A DNA stretch of 34,487 nt from Streptococcus mitis (GCF_946190275.1 NZ_CAMHZQ010000021.1:1-34487); one strand, 5' to 3'. Positions 16,015-24,251 are shown, counted from the first letter of the stretch. Made by a program: numbers and translations. Notes: generated by a model not told the origin, from the letters alone.

Positions 16015-17337
16015 ATGAAAAATAAAAAATCTCTAGCTTTAGTTCTTGCTAGTGTCACAATGGCAGGTGCTGCTGTAACTACTTACTCAACTATCACAGC
16101 TCCTTCTGTACATGCAGATGAGTTTATTCGTAAAACCGAATGGATAACTGTTTCTAATGATCGTTCACGTACTCGTACAACTGTTTATTTTGAGTCAGGT
16201 GATCAAAAATTTGAAAAGCATAGTTATATTGATAAATTTGAGTATCAGGAAACCTATGTAGATGGTGGCGTACGTTACTATGTATTTGTAGAAAAAGGAA
16301 CAAAACTTGCTGAATTGGAAAACGATCCCAATACACCTTCAGCAGACTTGAATAAGCAAGGTTACAAATCTACGGATAAAGGTAATAGCTGGCGTGAAGT
16401 ATCAGGTAATCGATACTTTTATGTACAAGGAAACCCAGTAAAAGGTTGGGTAATTATTGATAATAAGACATACCACTTTAATAGTGAAGGTGTCATGGAA
16501 CGTGGAGTTATTGAAAATAACTATGAACGCTACTATCTTGATGGACAAGGGGTTAAGAAAACTGGTTTCATCAAATTAGGAGAAAAAACCTATTACTTTG
16601 ATGCGAATGGTGCCCGTAAAACAGAAATCATTAAAGAAAAAGAGAAAACTTACTTCGTTAAAGATGGTATTGTAAAAACTGGAGCGCATAAGGTAGGTGC
16701 TAAATGGTACTTCTTTGCTGAAGACGGTACAACTAAGTCAGGCATTGTAAAAGATAGTGATGACAAATGGTATTACATTACTGCAGAAGGTGAGCGTAAG
16801 ACAGGTCTTATCAAGGGTGCTGGCGACAAGTATTACTATGTCACTGAAGAAGGTGAACGTAAGTTTGGGGAAATTACCGTTGATGGTAAAACATATTTCT
16901 TAACAGATGAATCTAATACAAAAGCTGGCTGGAATAAAGTTGATAGTAACTGGATTTATGTAAATAAAGAAGGTAAACGTCAAGTTGGCTGGTTACAAGA
17001 TGGTGGTAAGTGGTATTACTTTAACGCTGAAGGCATTATGCAAAAATGGTGGGTTAAAGATGGTAGCACTTGGTACTATCTAAACGGTTCAGGTGCTATG
17101 CAAACAGGTTGGTTGCAAGATGGTGGTACTTGGTACTACCTAAACAACTCAGGTGCTATGCAAACAGGTTGGGCTAAAGTAGGTGATTCATGGTACTACC
17201 TTAAAGGCTCAGGTGCTATGGTAACAGGTTGGTTCCAAGTAGGCGGTAAATGGTATTATGCTTATAGTTCAGGTGCCCTTGCAGTAAGCACTACAGTCGA
17301 TGGCTACTATGTAAATGCCAACGGTGAATGGGTATAA
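16015..17337 (+). CDS. Choline-binding surface protein 2
   Basis: 440-residue secreted protein. Signal peptide at residues 1-35 (MKNKKSLALVLASVTMAGAA..PSVHA). A unique N-terminal domain of about 100 residues (FIRKTEWITVSNDRSRTRTTVYF..) with a YVDGGVRYYVFVEKG end recalls the modules of protein 3. About 14 choline-binding repeats follow, the first half degenerate (Lys/Glu-rich, GW replaced) and the last five canonical. ATG 16015 is chosen over 16000 because GGAG (16002-16005) is 9 bases before it. A TACAAT -10 lies at 15965-15970. Function of the N-terminal domain is unknown. Confidence 0.88.
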   Translation: MKNKKSLALVLASVTMAGAAVTTYSTITAPSVHADEFIRKTEWITVSNDRSRTRTTVYFESGDQKFEKHSYIDKFEYQETYVDGGVRYYVFVEKGTKLAELENDPNTPSADLNKQGYKSTDKGNSWREVSGNRYFYVQGNPVKGWVIIDNKTYHFNSEGVMERGVIENNYERYYLDGQGVKKTGFIKLGEKTYYFDANGARKTEIIKEKEKTYFVKDGIVKTGAHKVGAKWYFFAEDGTTKSGIVKDSDDKWYYITAEGERKTGLIKGAGDKYYYVTEEGERKFGEITVDGKTYFLTDESNTKAGWNKVDSNWIYVNKEGKRQVGWLQDGGKWYYFNAEGIMQKWWVKDGSTWYYLNGSGAMQTGWLQDGGTWYYLNNSGAMQTGWAKVGDSWYYLKGSGAMVTGWFQVGGKWYYAYSSGALAVSTTVDGYYVNANGEWV

Positions 17338-17343
17338 AATAAC

Positions 17344-17377
17344 AAAGAGAGCGGTTAGAACTGCTCTCTTTCTTTTA
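17344..17377 (+). terminator. Terminator after choline-binding protein gene 2
   Basis: Perfect AAAGAGAGC (17344-17352)/GCTCTCTTT (17363-17371) stem followed by CTTTTAC. Confidence 0.85.
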
Positions 17378-17479
17378 CTTTTAAATATTTCTACACTTTT
17401 TATGTTTTTTATTGCATTTATTATAGGAAAAGGATATAATATATATAAATTTAACCATTTAATAAAGGAGGTTCTTCTC

Positions 17480-19069
17480 ATGAAGAAAACACTAACAGGT
17501 ATCTTGCTAGCTACTTCAGTGCTAGCGATGGCTTCAGTTCAACCAGCACAAGCTGCCGAATCAGGGGCAACGAGTGCTTCGGCAACTTCTACGGTTAAAG
17601 AAGTACACTATGTGAAATTTCAAAATGGTAGACTTGTTGATATCAAAGCTGCATTGACAGGATCTGCTGTAACAGATGCATCTATTAAGGATCATCCTAA
17701 AATTGAGAACTATAAATATACTACTAGTGAAGAAATGGATGGTATACTATATCATACATATGCTCCAGATGCTACAACTGCTGCAACAGGTAATAGTAAT
17801 AATTCTTCTGCTCAAAGCAATCCTTATAATGGTGGAAATACAGCTGCTGCAACGAACACAAATACAAACAATAATCAAAATGCCACAACGACTAGTGGGA
17901 ATTCATCGGTTAAAGAAGTTCGTTTTGTAGTCTATAAAGAAGGCAGTAGCGATCCAGTAAATATTAAGGAACCGCGTAAAGGAGCTGAAGCTTCAGATAC
18001 AAGTCATCCAACTATTGCTAACTATACATACGTTACTGGTAACTTAAAAGATGGTGTTCTTTATCATGTCTATCGTTCAAACACAGCAACTAATACTAAC
18101 CAAAATCAGTCTACAGCGGTAGGTCAGTTCAAAACAGAGAACGGAAAAGTCTACTATATCAAGGACGGTAAAAAGGTTAGTGGTTGGCAAAAAATCGATG
18201 ATAAGACTTACTACTTTGAAGCTGATGGCGCCATGAAGAAAGGTCTATTGACTGCAGGTGATAAGCAATACTATCTAGATGAAAAAGATGGTGTTAAAAA
18301 GCTAGGCTTTGTAAAAGTTGCTGATAAGGTTTACTATTTTGTAGAAGATGGTGAGAAGAAAACTGGCTTTATCAAAATTGATGATAAAACTTACTATCTA
18401 AAAGAAGGTGTTCGTCTAACAGGGGATATTACAGTAGACGGGAAACATTATTTCTTAGATGAGGAAGGTGTCCTTAAACCAGGTATTGTTTTAATTGATG
18501 GTAAAAAATTCTTCATTGATGATGAGGGAAATCGTCATGTTGGATGGAAGAAAATTGGACTGGATTGGTATTATTTCTCTAAAGAAGATGGAATGAAGAC
18601 AGGTTGGGTCAAAGATGGATCATGGTATTACTTGGATGAAACTGGTGTGATGAAAACTGGTTGGAGACAAGTTGATGGTAATTGGTACTATCTTAATGGC
18701 TCAGGTGCTATGCAGACAGGCTGGAAATTTATAAATGGTAGTTGGTATCATTTTGATAGTTTAGGTAAAATGGGTACTAGATGGATAAAAGAAAATGGTA
18801 CATGGTATTATCTTGACGGTTCAGGTGCTATGCAGACAGGTTGGTTGAACCAAGGTGGCACATGGTACTACCTCAACAGCTCAGGTGCTATGCAAACAGG
18901 CTGGCTCAACCAAGGTGGTACATGGTATTATCTTGCTGGCTCAGGCGCTATGAAGACAGGTTGGTTCCAAGTTAGCGGTAAATGGTATTACTCATACCCA
19001 TCAGGAGCTTTGGCTGTGAATACAACTATCGATGGTTACACAGTAGATGCCAATGGTGAGTGGGTGTAA
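17480..19069 (+). CDS. Choline-binding surface protein 3 with duplicated N-terminal module
   Basis: 529-residue secreted protein. Signal peptide ends near residue 27 (VQPAQA). Two tandem modules of about 65 residues (near 36-98 and 145-208) share VKEV.(Y/F)V......D...HP.I.NY.Y.T...DG.LYH.Y, and are joined by an Asn/Thr/Ala-rich linker (NTNTNNNQNATTTSGN). About 15 choline-binding repeats follow, ending GYTVDANGEWV. Start ATG follows AAAGGAGG (17464-17471); the longer frame from 17315 overlaps gene 2 and is spurious. A ligand for the module is unknown; duplication suggests an adhesin-like binding unit, which is inference. Confidence 0.88.
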   Translation: MKKTLTGILLATSVLAMASVQPAQAAESGATSASATSTVKEVHYVKFQNGRLVDIKAALTGSAVTDASIKDHPKIENYKYTTSEEMDGILYHTYAPDATTAATGNSNNSSAQSNPYNGGNTAAATNTNTNNNQNATTTSGNSSVKEVRFVVYKEGSSDPVNIKEPRKGAEASDTSHPTIANYTYVTGNLKDGVLYHVYRSNTATNTNQNQSTAVGQFKTENGKVYYIKDGKKVSGWQKIDDKTYYFEADGAMKKGLLTAGDKQYYLDEKDGVKKLGFVKVADKVYYFVEDGEKKTGFIKIDDKTYYLKEGVRLTGDITVDGKHYFLDEEGVLKPGIVLIDGKKFFIDDEGNRHVGWKKIGLDWYYFSKEDGMKTGWVKDGSWYYLDETGVMKTGWRQVDGNWYYLNGSGAMQTGWKFINGSWYHFDSLGKMGTRWIKENGTWYYLDGSGAMQTGWLNQGGTWYYLNSSGAMQTGWLNQGGTWYYLAGSGAMKTGWFQVSGKWYYSYPSGALAVNTTIDGYTVDANGEWV

Positions 19070-19093
19070 TCATTCAATAACCAGGATGTAAAT

Positions 19094-19118
19094 CAGGAGA
19101 GAAATCTCCTGTTTTTTG
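19094..19118 (+). terminator. Terminator after choline-binding protein gene 3
   Basis: CAGGAGA-GAAA-TCTCCTG followed by six T. Confidence 0.9.
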
Positions 19119-19159
19119 GCTTATCAACTGATAATGTTAATTTTGAATAGAAAGTTAGA

Positions 19160-19265
19160 TATATTGGATTGACATTAGAATAGAACATTATGATTTCTAA
19201 AGCATTGTTAGAAATTTGTTTTAATTCTCTAATCAATTTGTTCAGTTTTTATTTGAATTTATTAT
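19160..19265 (+). repeat. Diverged RUP element
   Basis: About 106 bases with the same length, orientation and backbone as the RUP at 22649-22755 (TGGATTGA.ATTAGAATAG.., CTAATCAATTTGTTCA.., ends TATA), but with many substitutions. RUP elements are non-autonomous repeats thought to be mobilised by IS630-type transposase. The rest of the 19119-19385 gap is AT-rich, with a TATAAT at 19347-19352 for the next gene. Confidence 0.75.
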
Positions 19266-19385
19266 AATTATGCTCTTATTTATAGACTATGCGATTGGCT
19301 AGTTGAAATTTTGAAATGTATATCGAGAAAATATTTGGGAATATGATATAATAGTACTTACATAGAAAATGAATGAGATAATATT

Positions 19386-20588
19386 ATGACTAGAGAAAAA
19401 GAGTTTAAAACTATACATGAACAGATTATTATTCAAAAGAATAGGAACTTAAAAATTCCTGACGAACTACAGATGGAGAGCTTTATCCAACAGAAAAATT
19501 ATTTTAATTCCATAAATGGTTTTGAAACTCTTTTTTTGTCAACTTCAAATCCTAAAAATTATATGTCTAGAGTATCTTTTAAGGATATTAAAAGAATATA
19601 TATATTGGATAGAAATATTGCTAAATACCTATTTCAAGAAATTGAAAAGATTGAGATTGAATTAAAGTCTAGAATTGCCTATGAATTTGCAAGAGAACAT
19701 TGTAATAGTGGCATTGAGTCTAATTTAAACTATTTGGATATCAGTTTCTATGAACGTTCGACTCTGCATAGTCAGAATTCTTTTACAGATTATTTTTATA
19801 GTCCTGGGAATGATAGAAAAACACATCTTTTTTTTAAAACTCATAATATTTCTGCTAGAATTAAGAATGCAAGATTTACGGGTAATGTACAACGGTCAAG
19901 TACTCGTAATGGAGCAATATTTTATAATTTAGAAGGTGTTTTTGAAGGAACTATTGATGACCTTAAAATAAATATTTACAGGGGAAAATTCTCAATAAAA
20001 GCTGATGATACTCCTAGTGATATCTCTGGATTAAATGGTTGTACATATGTGTCAGTCCAGATTAGAAACTTAGAAGGAAGATTTTTTGACTTATCTTATG
20101 CAGACTATTGTAAAATAAAATATCCATATATTTCTAGCTATAAAAATCCACCACTTTGGGTTATTATTGATACATTAATGCTCAATGATTTATTAGTTTT
20201 ATTTCAGGGATTGGGAGTGAGGATACAAAATAAAATTATGAGTGAAATGGGCTTTGATTCGTCGGTTAGCGGAAGTCGTGAAAAATTTATTAACGCTTGT
20301 GAAATATTGCGTGAATTAAGAAATAAATTAGCACATTTTAGTCTCATAACAAGATATAGAACAGGAAATAAAATTCTGATAAATAGTCTGTTTATCTCTG
20401 AGTTATCACTTACTCCTAAGACTAACAATAGGGTTCTAAAATTTTATCAAAGTTTAAAAATTTTAAATTATTTTAATAATTTCTCTCTTAAAAAAATAGA
20501 TTGCTCCATCAGACTATACTGTTTAAAAAATATATTTTTATTTAAATTTGATATTATTAAAAATTTTTTCAAAAGAATTGGAAAATAA
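19386..20588 (+). CDS. Abi_2 family (AbiD/AbiF-like) abortive infection protein 2
   Basis: 400-residue protein, AT-rich. It has the Abi_2 plan: IIIQKNRNLKIPDELQMESFIQQKNYFNSINGF at the start, then LDRNIAKYLFQEIEKIEIELKSRIAYEFA (family core), and a C-terminal RNKLAH R-x4-H motif in ILRELRNKLAHFS near residue 315, the HEPN-type RNase signature. An inserted stretch at about 140-230, with strand-like segments, is not in protein 1. It would act in phage defence by RNA cleavage and growth arrest (family knowledge; not shown here). A terminated small RNA candidate follows 39 bases downstream. Confidence 0.8.
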   Translation: MTREKEFKTIHEQIIIQKNRNLKIPDELQMESFIQQKNYFNSINGFETLFLSTSNPKNYMSRVSFKDIKRIYILDRNIAKYLFQEIEKIEIELKSRIAYEFAREHCNSGIESNLNYLDISFYERSTLHSQNSFTDYFYSPGNDRKTHLFFKTHNISARIKNARFTGNVQRSSTRNGAIFYNLEGVFEGTIDDLKINIYRGKFSIKADDTPSDISGLNGCTYVSVQIRNLEGRFFDLSYADYCKIKYPYISSYKNPPLWVIIDTLMLNDLLVLFQGLGVRIQNKIMSEMGFDSSVSGSREKFINACEILRELRNKLAHFSLITRYRTGNKILINSLFISELSLTPKTNNRVLKFYQSLKILNYFNNFSLKKIDCSIRLYCLKNIFLFKFDIIKNFFKRIGK

Positions 20589-20591
20589 GTA

Positions 20592-20717
20592 TTGCTAAAA
20601 GATACTATTTGTGATAAAATAAATTATATTATATTTTAGAGCCACGACGGCGTGAAATCCTTGAAGGAGGTTTTCAAAAGTTAATAGAGAGAAGTTTCAT
20701 AACTTCTCTCTATTTTT
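20592..20717 (+). ncRNA. Candidate small RNA downstream of abi gene 2
   Basis: TTGCTA (20592-20597), 17 bases, extended -10 TGA-TAAAAT (20612-20620), predicted start about 20627. The RNA includes GCCACGACGGCGTGAAATCC and a GGAGG with no start codon behind it. It ends in a perfect 14-bp hairpin AATAGAGAGAAGTT-TCAT-AACTTCTCTCTATT (20683-20714) with a T run. Length is about 90 nt. No ORF fits. It may be a regulatory or antitoxin-like RNA for the Abi protein; that is inference. Confidence 0.55.
20683..20717 (+). terminator. Strong terminator, 14-bp stem
   Basis: Perfect AATAGAGAGAAGTT/AACTTCTCTCTATT stem with TCAT loop and T6. Confidence 0.92.
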
Positions 20718-20765
20718 TATATATTATTTAGTGGAACGGAGAAATTTTAAATAATTGAATCATAA

Positions 20766-20793
20766 CAGGAGGCAAATCTCCTGCTTTTTGAAT
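20766..20793 (+). terminator. Orphan terminator
   Basis: CAGGAG-GCAAAT-CTCCTG followed by CTTTTTG, similar to the terminators of the choline-binding protein genes. No gene lies between it and the 14-bp terminator, so it is probably left from a deleted gene. Confidence 0.65.
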
Positions 20794-20805
20794 AGGATTA
20801 AATAA

Positions 20806-21051
20806 ATGAATATGATTGAGTCATTAAAAGAATTTTTTTGGTATGATGTTCCATTGGGAGTCTGTATCATAGTAACGTTAGGTGCTTATCATTAATTATT
20901 GCGAGTAATTCATTGGTATTTCTTAGCTTGTATTACAATCTCAACTCTTCGAACTCACGATAATATAGACATAATCAAGAAAGATTCTATCGATTTCGAA
21001 GAAGGGGCAATATCTAAATCCGACTTAAAAGGTAATTATTGTTTTGCTTAA
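20806..21051 (+). pseudogene. Small membrane protein gene with one in-frame stop
   Basis: A frame of 81 codons, MNMIESLKEFFWYDVPLGVCIIVTLGAYH-stop-LLRVIHWYFLACITIS.., broken once by TAA at 20893-20895, with hydrophobic segments on both sides of the stop. Upstream bases give only a weak ribosome binding site. It is probably a decayed gene; the family is not recognised. The remaining bases to 21237 hold a terminator and the next promoter. Confidence 0.35.
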
Positions 21052-21127
21052 TTATATAGAGGTTGGTCAAAAATTCACTTCTAAATATCAAAAAATAAAG
21101 ATTGATACAGTAGATTCATCAAATAAA

Positions 21128-21157
21128 AATAAGGGGAAATTCCTCTTATTTTTTTGT
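21128..21157 (+). terminator. Terminator upstream of LPXTG gene
   Basis: AATAAGGGGA pairs with TCCTCTTATT (one mismatch), followed by seven T. Confidence 0.7.
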
Positions 21158-21173
21158 CAATAGGGATGTTATT

Positions 21174-21202
21174 TTGATTTTTCCGAAAGAAAATGGTAAA
21201 AT
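21174..21202 (+). promoter_or_regulatory. Promoter of LPXTG protein gene
   Basis: TTGATT, 17 bases, TAAAAT. The TTTCCGAAAG inside the spacer is not a ComX box. Confidence 0.6.
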
Positions 21203-21237
21203 GGTAGCAAAAAGATATTAAAGGTGGTAAACACTTT

Positions 21238-22569
21238 ATGGATAAGAAAAAACTTTTCACTGCTAGCTTGGCTAGTGTAGCCGTTTTAGGGGCCGGTTTC
21301 CTTGCTTCTCACCCATCAGTTGTGAAGGCTGAAGAAGCAGCTTCAAATGCTGTAACTAAAGAAGATGTCGCTGATTACTTTACAGAGTTAGAAAAACAAG
21401 CTGAAGAAGCTATTAATAAAAATGATAAAATTAAAGATAAAGAAGTAGCAATCTTAGAAGCTAAGGCAGCTATCGGTAAAGAAGATTTATTAAAAGCTAT
21501 TGATGAAAAACAAATCACACCTGAAGAAGTACTAAAAGACTTAGCAGAAGCTAGCAAGACTGAATCAGATGAAGCAGACCCAGGAAAATATGGTGAAAAC
21601 TATGCACCTGATAAAGTTGAAGGTGCAAAACCTGCTCCAGGTGCTGAATTAAAACGTAACGAATCTGGTGAAGTTACAGAAGTTAAACCATTAAACGGTG
21701 GAATTGACGCTGATACTCAAGATAAAATCAACAAACGTTTAGACGAAGAAAATACAGATGTTAAAGATGCAGAAGAAAGATTAGCTGCAGCTAAACATGA
21801 TGAAAAAGAAGCTGAATCTAATAGAGCAGAAGCTAAAGCAGCTGTAGAAGCAGCTAAAGAAAATGTGAAAGCAGCTCAAGAGGAATTAGCAGCTGCACCA
21901 GATTCTAAATCAAAAGAGGAAGCAGAAAAAACTTTAAAACAAGCAGAGCAAGACTTGAAAGATGCAGAAGAAGCATTGGAGCAAGCAGATGAAGATTATT
22001 ATTCATATGTAGCAGACCGTGAAGCTGAAGAGGTTCGTGTACTACGTCGTCAAATTGCAAAAGATAAAGCTGATGGAAAAGATACTACAGCATTAGAAGA
22101 AGAACTTGATATTGCTTTAAATGGTGTTCAACCACTTGTTCAACCAGATCTTCTTCCTTATATTGAAGCAGAACAACCTAAACAAGAGCAACCTAAATTA
22201 CCAAATGATGGGGGTCCTTACCCAGGTGACCGTTATATTATTAACAAACCAACACAAACACCAGCTTCAACTCCAGCAGAGTCATCAGGTTCAACAACAC
22301 CGTCTACACCAGCAAATGAAACACCTGCTACACCAGCTCCTGGAACAGATACTCCAGCTGCATCAACAGCTGAAACACCAGCAACTCCTACAGTTGCGCC
22401 AGCTGTGGCAGGTACTAGCCAAGATAATACTTATCAAGCACCAGCTGCAAAATCAGAAGATAAGAAAGAACTTCCAAATACTGGTGGTAAAGATAACGCT
22501 GCAATTGCATCATTAGGCTTCCTAGGCTTGCTCCTTGGTGCCCTTCCATTTGTGAAACGTAAAAACTAA
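21238..22569 (+). CDS. LPXTG-anchored surface protein with coiled coil
   Basis: 443-residue wall protein attached by sortase. Signal peptide at residues 1-31 (..HPSVVKA). Acidic helical region at 40-115. An Ala/Glu/Lys heptad-rich coiled coil spans about 160-260 (EERLAAAKHDEKEAE.., ENVKAAQEELAAA), like those of PspA-type proteins. A Pro/Thr/Ala wall-spanning segment covers about 310-405. LPNTG at 412, a hydrophobic segment and KRKN complete the sorting signal. There are no choline-binding repeats. Binding partner unknown. Between RUP elements and pseudogene debris, so probably an accessory gene. Confidence 0.9.
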   Translation: MDKKKLFTASLASVAVLGAGFLASHPSVVKAEEAASNAVTKEDVADYFTELEKQAEEAINKNDKIKDKEVAILEAKAAIGKEDLLKAIDEKQITPEEVLKDLAEASKTESDEADPGKYGENYAPDKVEGAKPAPGAELKRNESGEVTEVKPLNGGIDADTQDKINKRLDEENTDVKDAEERLAAAKHDEKEAESNRAEAKAAVEAAKENVKAAQEELAAAPDSKSKEEAEKTLKQAEQDLKDAEEALEQADEDYYSYVADREAEEVRVLRRQIAKDKADGKDTTALEEELDIALNGVQPLVQPDLLPYIEAEQPKQEQPKLPNDGGPYPGDRYIINKPTQTPASTPAESSGSTTPSTPANETPATPAPGTDTPAASTAETPATPTVAPAVAGTSQDNTYQAPAAKSEDKKELPNTGGKDNAAIASLGFLGLLLGALPFVKRKN

Positions 22570-22584
22570 TTAGTTAAAAATTTG

Positions 22585-22616
22585 AAAGAGAAGGACTTGT
22601 TACCTTCTCTTTTTGT
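22585..22616 (+). terminator. Terminator of LPXTG gene
   Basis: Perfect AAAGAGAAGG (22585-22594)/CCTTCTCTTT (22603-22612) stem with T run. Confidence 0.9.
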
Positions 22617-22648
22617 GTATATAATCGCGTGAGGACTTTGTTGGATAG

Positions 22649-22755
22649 TATAGTGGATTGAACTTAGAATAGTACGCTACGGATTCTAAAACATTTCTAG
22701 AAATTAATTTGACTTTCCTAATCAATTTATTCATATCTTATTTCAATCTACTATA
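22649..22755 (+). repeat. RUP element, 107 bp
   Basis: Ends TATAGTGGATTGAA and TTTCAATCTACTATA are imperfect inverted repeats; the interior (AGAATAGTACGCTACGG.., TTTCTAGAAATTAATTTGAC) matches the known pneumococcal RUP. Length is exactly 107 bases. Confidence 0.9.
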
Positions 22756-22824
22756 GAAAATAAAAAGTGAATAGGACCATATTTCAGTCCTGTTCACTTT
22801 TATGTTATTAGTGATTGTGTAATC

Positions 22825-23022
22825 TTATAACAGCGCCTCAAACTCAGCGGCGCTCATGCCCAATTGCTCACTCGCAAATTCAGAAGTTAGAACATGTTGG
22901 CGTACTAAATCTAGAAAGGCAAAAAGTTTCCCACGTTCTAAGCCTTTTTCTTCAGCTTGTTCCAAGGCATAATCATGAGCCAATAAGGCTTGTTCTTCAC
23001 GCATACGTAGTTGACTAAACAT
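22825..23022 (-). CDS. RpnS-like stand-alone C-terminal protein C
   Basis: ATG at 23020-23022 after GAGGAGG on the minus strand, giving 65 residues MFSQLRMREEQALLAHDYALEQAEEKGLERGK.. with an intact tail. It could be co-transcribed with copy 3. Antitoxin role inferred as for cassette A. Confidence 0.5.
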   Translation of the reverse strand: MFSQLRMREEQALLAHDYALEQAEEKGLERGKLFAFLDLVRQHVLTSEFASEQLGMSAAEFEALL

Positions 23023-23175
23023 TTTCCTGTCCTCCTCGGACCAGCTCTTATAGTCTAGCAGTTGATCTGCTTGGCTGATGGCTCGCTCGGGTTGCTGAGT
23101 AAAGGGTTTATTCCCGAAAAACTCCAACCACGGCTTGCGAACCTCGTCTTTGCTGGTTTCTCTGTATTTTTAGGT
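22825..23175 (-). pseudogene. Orphan rpn 3' cassette C
   Basis: Minus-strand copy of the rpn C-terminal third, right after (in reading direction) rpn copy 3. It begins at the junction GACCTAAAAATACAGAG also seen in cassette B and lacks the nuclease core and promoter. The frame from 23127 is open for 100 residues, with only one LERG repeat and the tail FLDLVRQHVLTSEFASEQLGMSAAEFEALL. Confidence 0.8.
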
Positions 23176-23176
23176 C

Positions 23177-23497
23177 TTATTTATGATGGTCTTTCAATAG
23201 TGCCTCAAACTCAGCAACAGTCATACCCAATTGTTCACTTGCAAATTCGGAAGTTAAAACATGTTGATGTACTAAATCAAGAAAGGTAAAGATTTGTCCT
23301 TCAACTTTCCCACGCTCCAGTCCTTGTTCAAGACCTTCTTCTCGCCCTTTTTCAATCCCCTCAGCTCGTCCTCGTTCTAGTCCCTGTTCAATGCCCTCTG
23401 CGCGACCACGTTCTAAGCCCTTTTCTTCAGCTTGCTCCAAGGCATAATCATGAGCCAATAAGGCTTGTTCTTCACGCATACGTAGTTGACTAAACAT
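23177..23497 (-). CDS. Predicted internal-start product of rpn copy 3 (RpnS-like)
   Basis: ATG at 23495-23497, again codon 227, after GAGGAGG; 106 residues of linker and tail. Confidence 0.55.
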   Translation of the reverse strand: MFSQLRMREEQALLAHDYALEQAEEKGLERGRAEGIEQGLERGRAEGIEKGREEGLEQGLERGKVEGQIFTFLDLVHQHVLTSEFASEQLGMTVAEFEALLKDHHK

Positions 23498-24175
23498 TTT
23501 CCTGTCCTCCTCGGACCAGCTCTTATAGTCTAGCAGTTGATCTGCTTGGCTGATGGCTCGCTCGGGTTGCTGAGTAAAGGGTTTATTCCCGAAAAACTCC
23601 AACCACGGCTTGCGAACCTTGTCTTTGCTGGTTTCTCTATATTTTTTTAATTCCAAGAATGCCATCTTGACTAGATGGTGTTCCTGTCCATTGTTTGTGA
23701 TAGTTAAGACCTTACCTGTCGTATCCTCTCGCATGCTAAAGCTGTGAAAAGCCAAGTCGTCCGAGAAGTAGTTACTATCCACAATAGCGATTGCGTATAC
23801 TGGTGCGATGTGTTTGTAACTCTGGTGTGTATCACTTTCTCGTTGGCGAATTTTTTCAAGATTTTGATTGACCTGACTGCACAAATAAGCCCACAGGCGA
23901 TTGATGAAAAAATTCTGATGATGAACTTGAATTTCAATGATAACTTGGGTTCCATTATCCAACTCCGCCAAGACATCTATACTGGTATAGAAATCCTGAG
24001 CCGAGTAAGGTAGGGAAGGTAAGATGTGAATGTTACTCCCCTCCAAAATGGTTACATTTTTTGCTGGTAAGTCCAGCATATCGCGGATAAATTGACAAGT
24101 GATTTCTGGGTTACTAAAGATTTTCTTAGCAACCAAGTCATTGGTTGGGCTGATTCCCGGATGACGTACAGTCAT
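23177..24175 (-). CDS. Rpn-type PD-(D/E)XK nuclease, copy 3
   Basis: 332 residues on the minus strand, beginning MTVRHPGISPTNDLV where copies 1 and 2 begin MILRHPG, with the same D67 and E81-x-Q83 nuclease residues. It has the longest linker of the three (LERG, RAEG, IEQG, IEKG, REEG, LEQG, KVEG) and tail FLDLVHQHVLTSEFASEQLGMTVAEFEALLKDHHK. The ribosome binding site AAAGGAG precedes the ATG. It diverges from polA and is followed by cassette C. Confidence 0.88.
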   Translation of the reverse strand: MTVRHPGISPTNDLVAKKIFSNPEITCQFIRDMLDLPAKNVTILEGSNIHILPSLPYSAQDFYTSIDVLAELDNGTQVIIEIQVHHQNFFINRLWAYLCSQVNQNLEKIRQRESDTHQSYKHIAPVYAIAIVDSNYFSDDLAFHSFSMREDTTGKVLTITNNGQEHHLVKMAFLELKKYRETSKDKVRKPWLEFFGNKPFTQQPERAISQADQLLDYKSWSEEDRKMFSQLRMREEQALLAHDYALEQAEEKGLERGRAEGIEQGLERGRAEGIEKGREEGLEQGLERGKVEGQIFTFLDLVHQHVLTSEFASEQLGMTVAEFEALLKDHHK

Positions 24176-24207
24176 ATTTCTTCTCCTTTCATTATACCAT
24201 AGTTTTA

Positions 24208-24226
24208 AATCTAGGTTTACTAGATT
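24208..24226 (-). promoter_or_regulatory. Palindrome before rpn copy 3
   Basis: AATCTAG-GTTTA-CTAGATT on the plus strand, the same palindrome as before copies 1 and 2, with ATTATA (24191-24196, minus-strand TATAAT) between it and the gene. Confidence 0.5.
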
Positions 24227-24243
24227 CTCTGGCTCTATCTATT

Positions 24244-24251
24244 TATTCGGA
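24244..24251 (-). promoter_or_regulatory. ComX box upstream of rpn copy 3
   Basis: TATTCGGA on the plus strand, which is TCCGAATA reading toward the rpn gene; 68 bases from the start codon, as in copies 1 and 2. Confidence 0.8.

Noticed and set aside
16125..16132. Minus-strand TACGAATA inside choline-binding protein gene 2 (and another at about 8574 in the prsW-like gene, and TCCGAATA at about 31385 in plsX)
   Set aside because: All are inside coding sequence with no minus-strand gene following; chance matches to an 8-base motif.
21180..21190. TTTCCGAAAG before the LPXTG gene as a ComX box
   Set aside because: Lacks CGAATA; a normal TTGATT-N17-TAAAAT promoter explains the site.
22121..22516. 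131-codon frame inside the LPXTG gene
   Set aside because: Frame-shifted reading of the Pro/Thr/Ala repeat region giving Gln/His-rich nonsense.
10135..24175. rpn copies as active insertion sequences
   Set aside because: The family is often labelled transposase, but no terminal inverted repeats or target duplications surround the copies; they are better read as nuclease genes multiplied by recombination.
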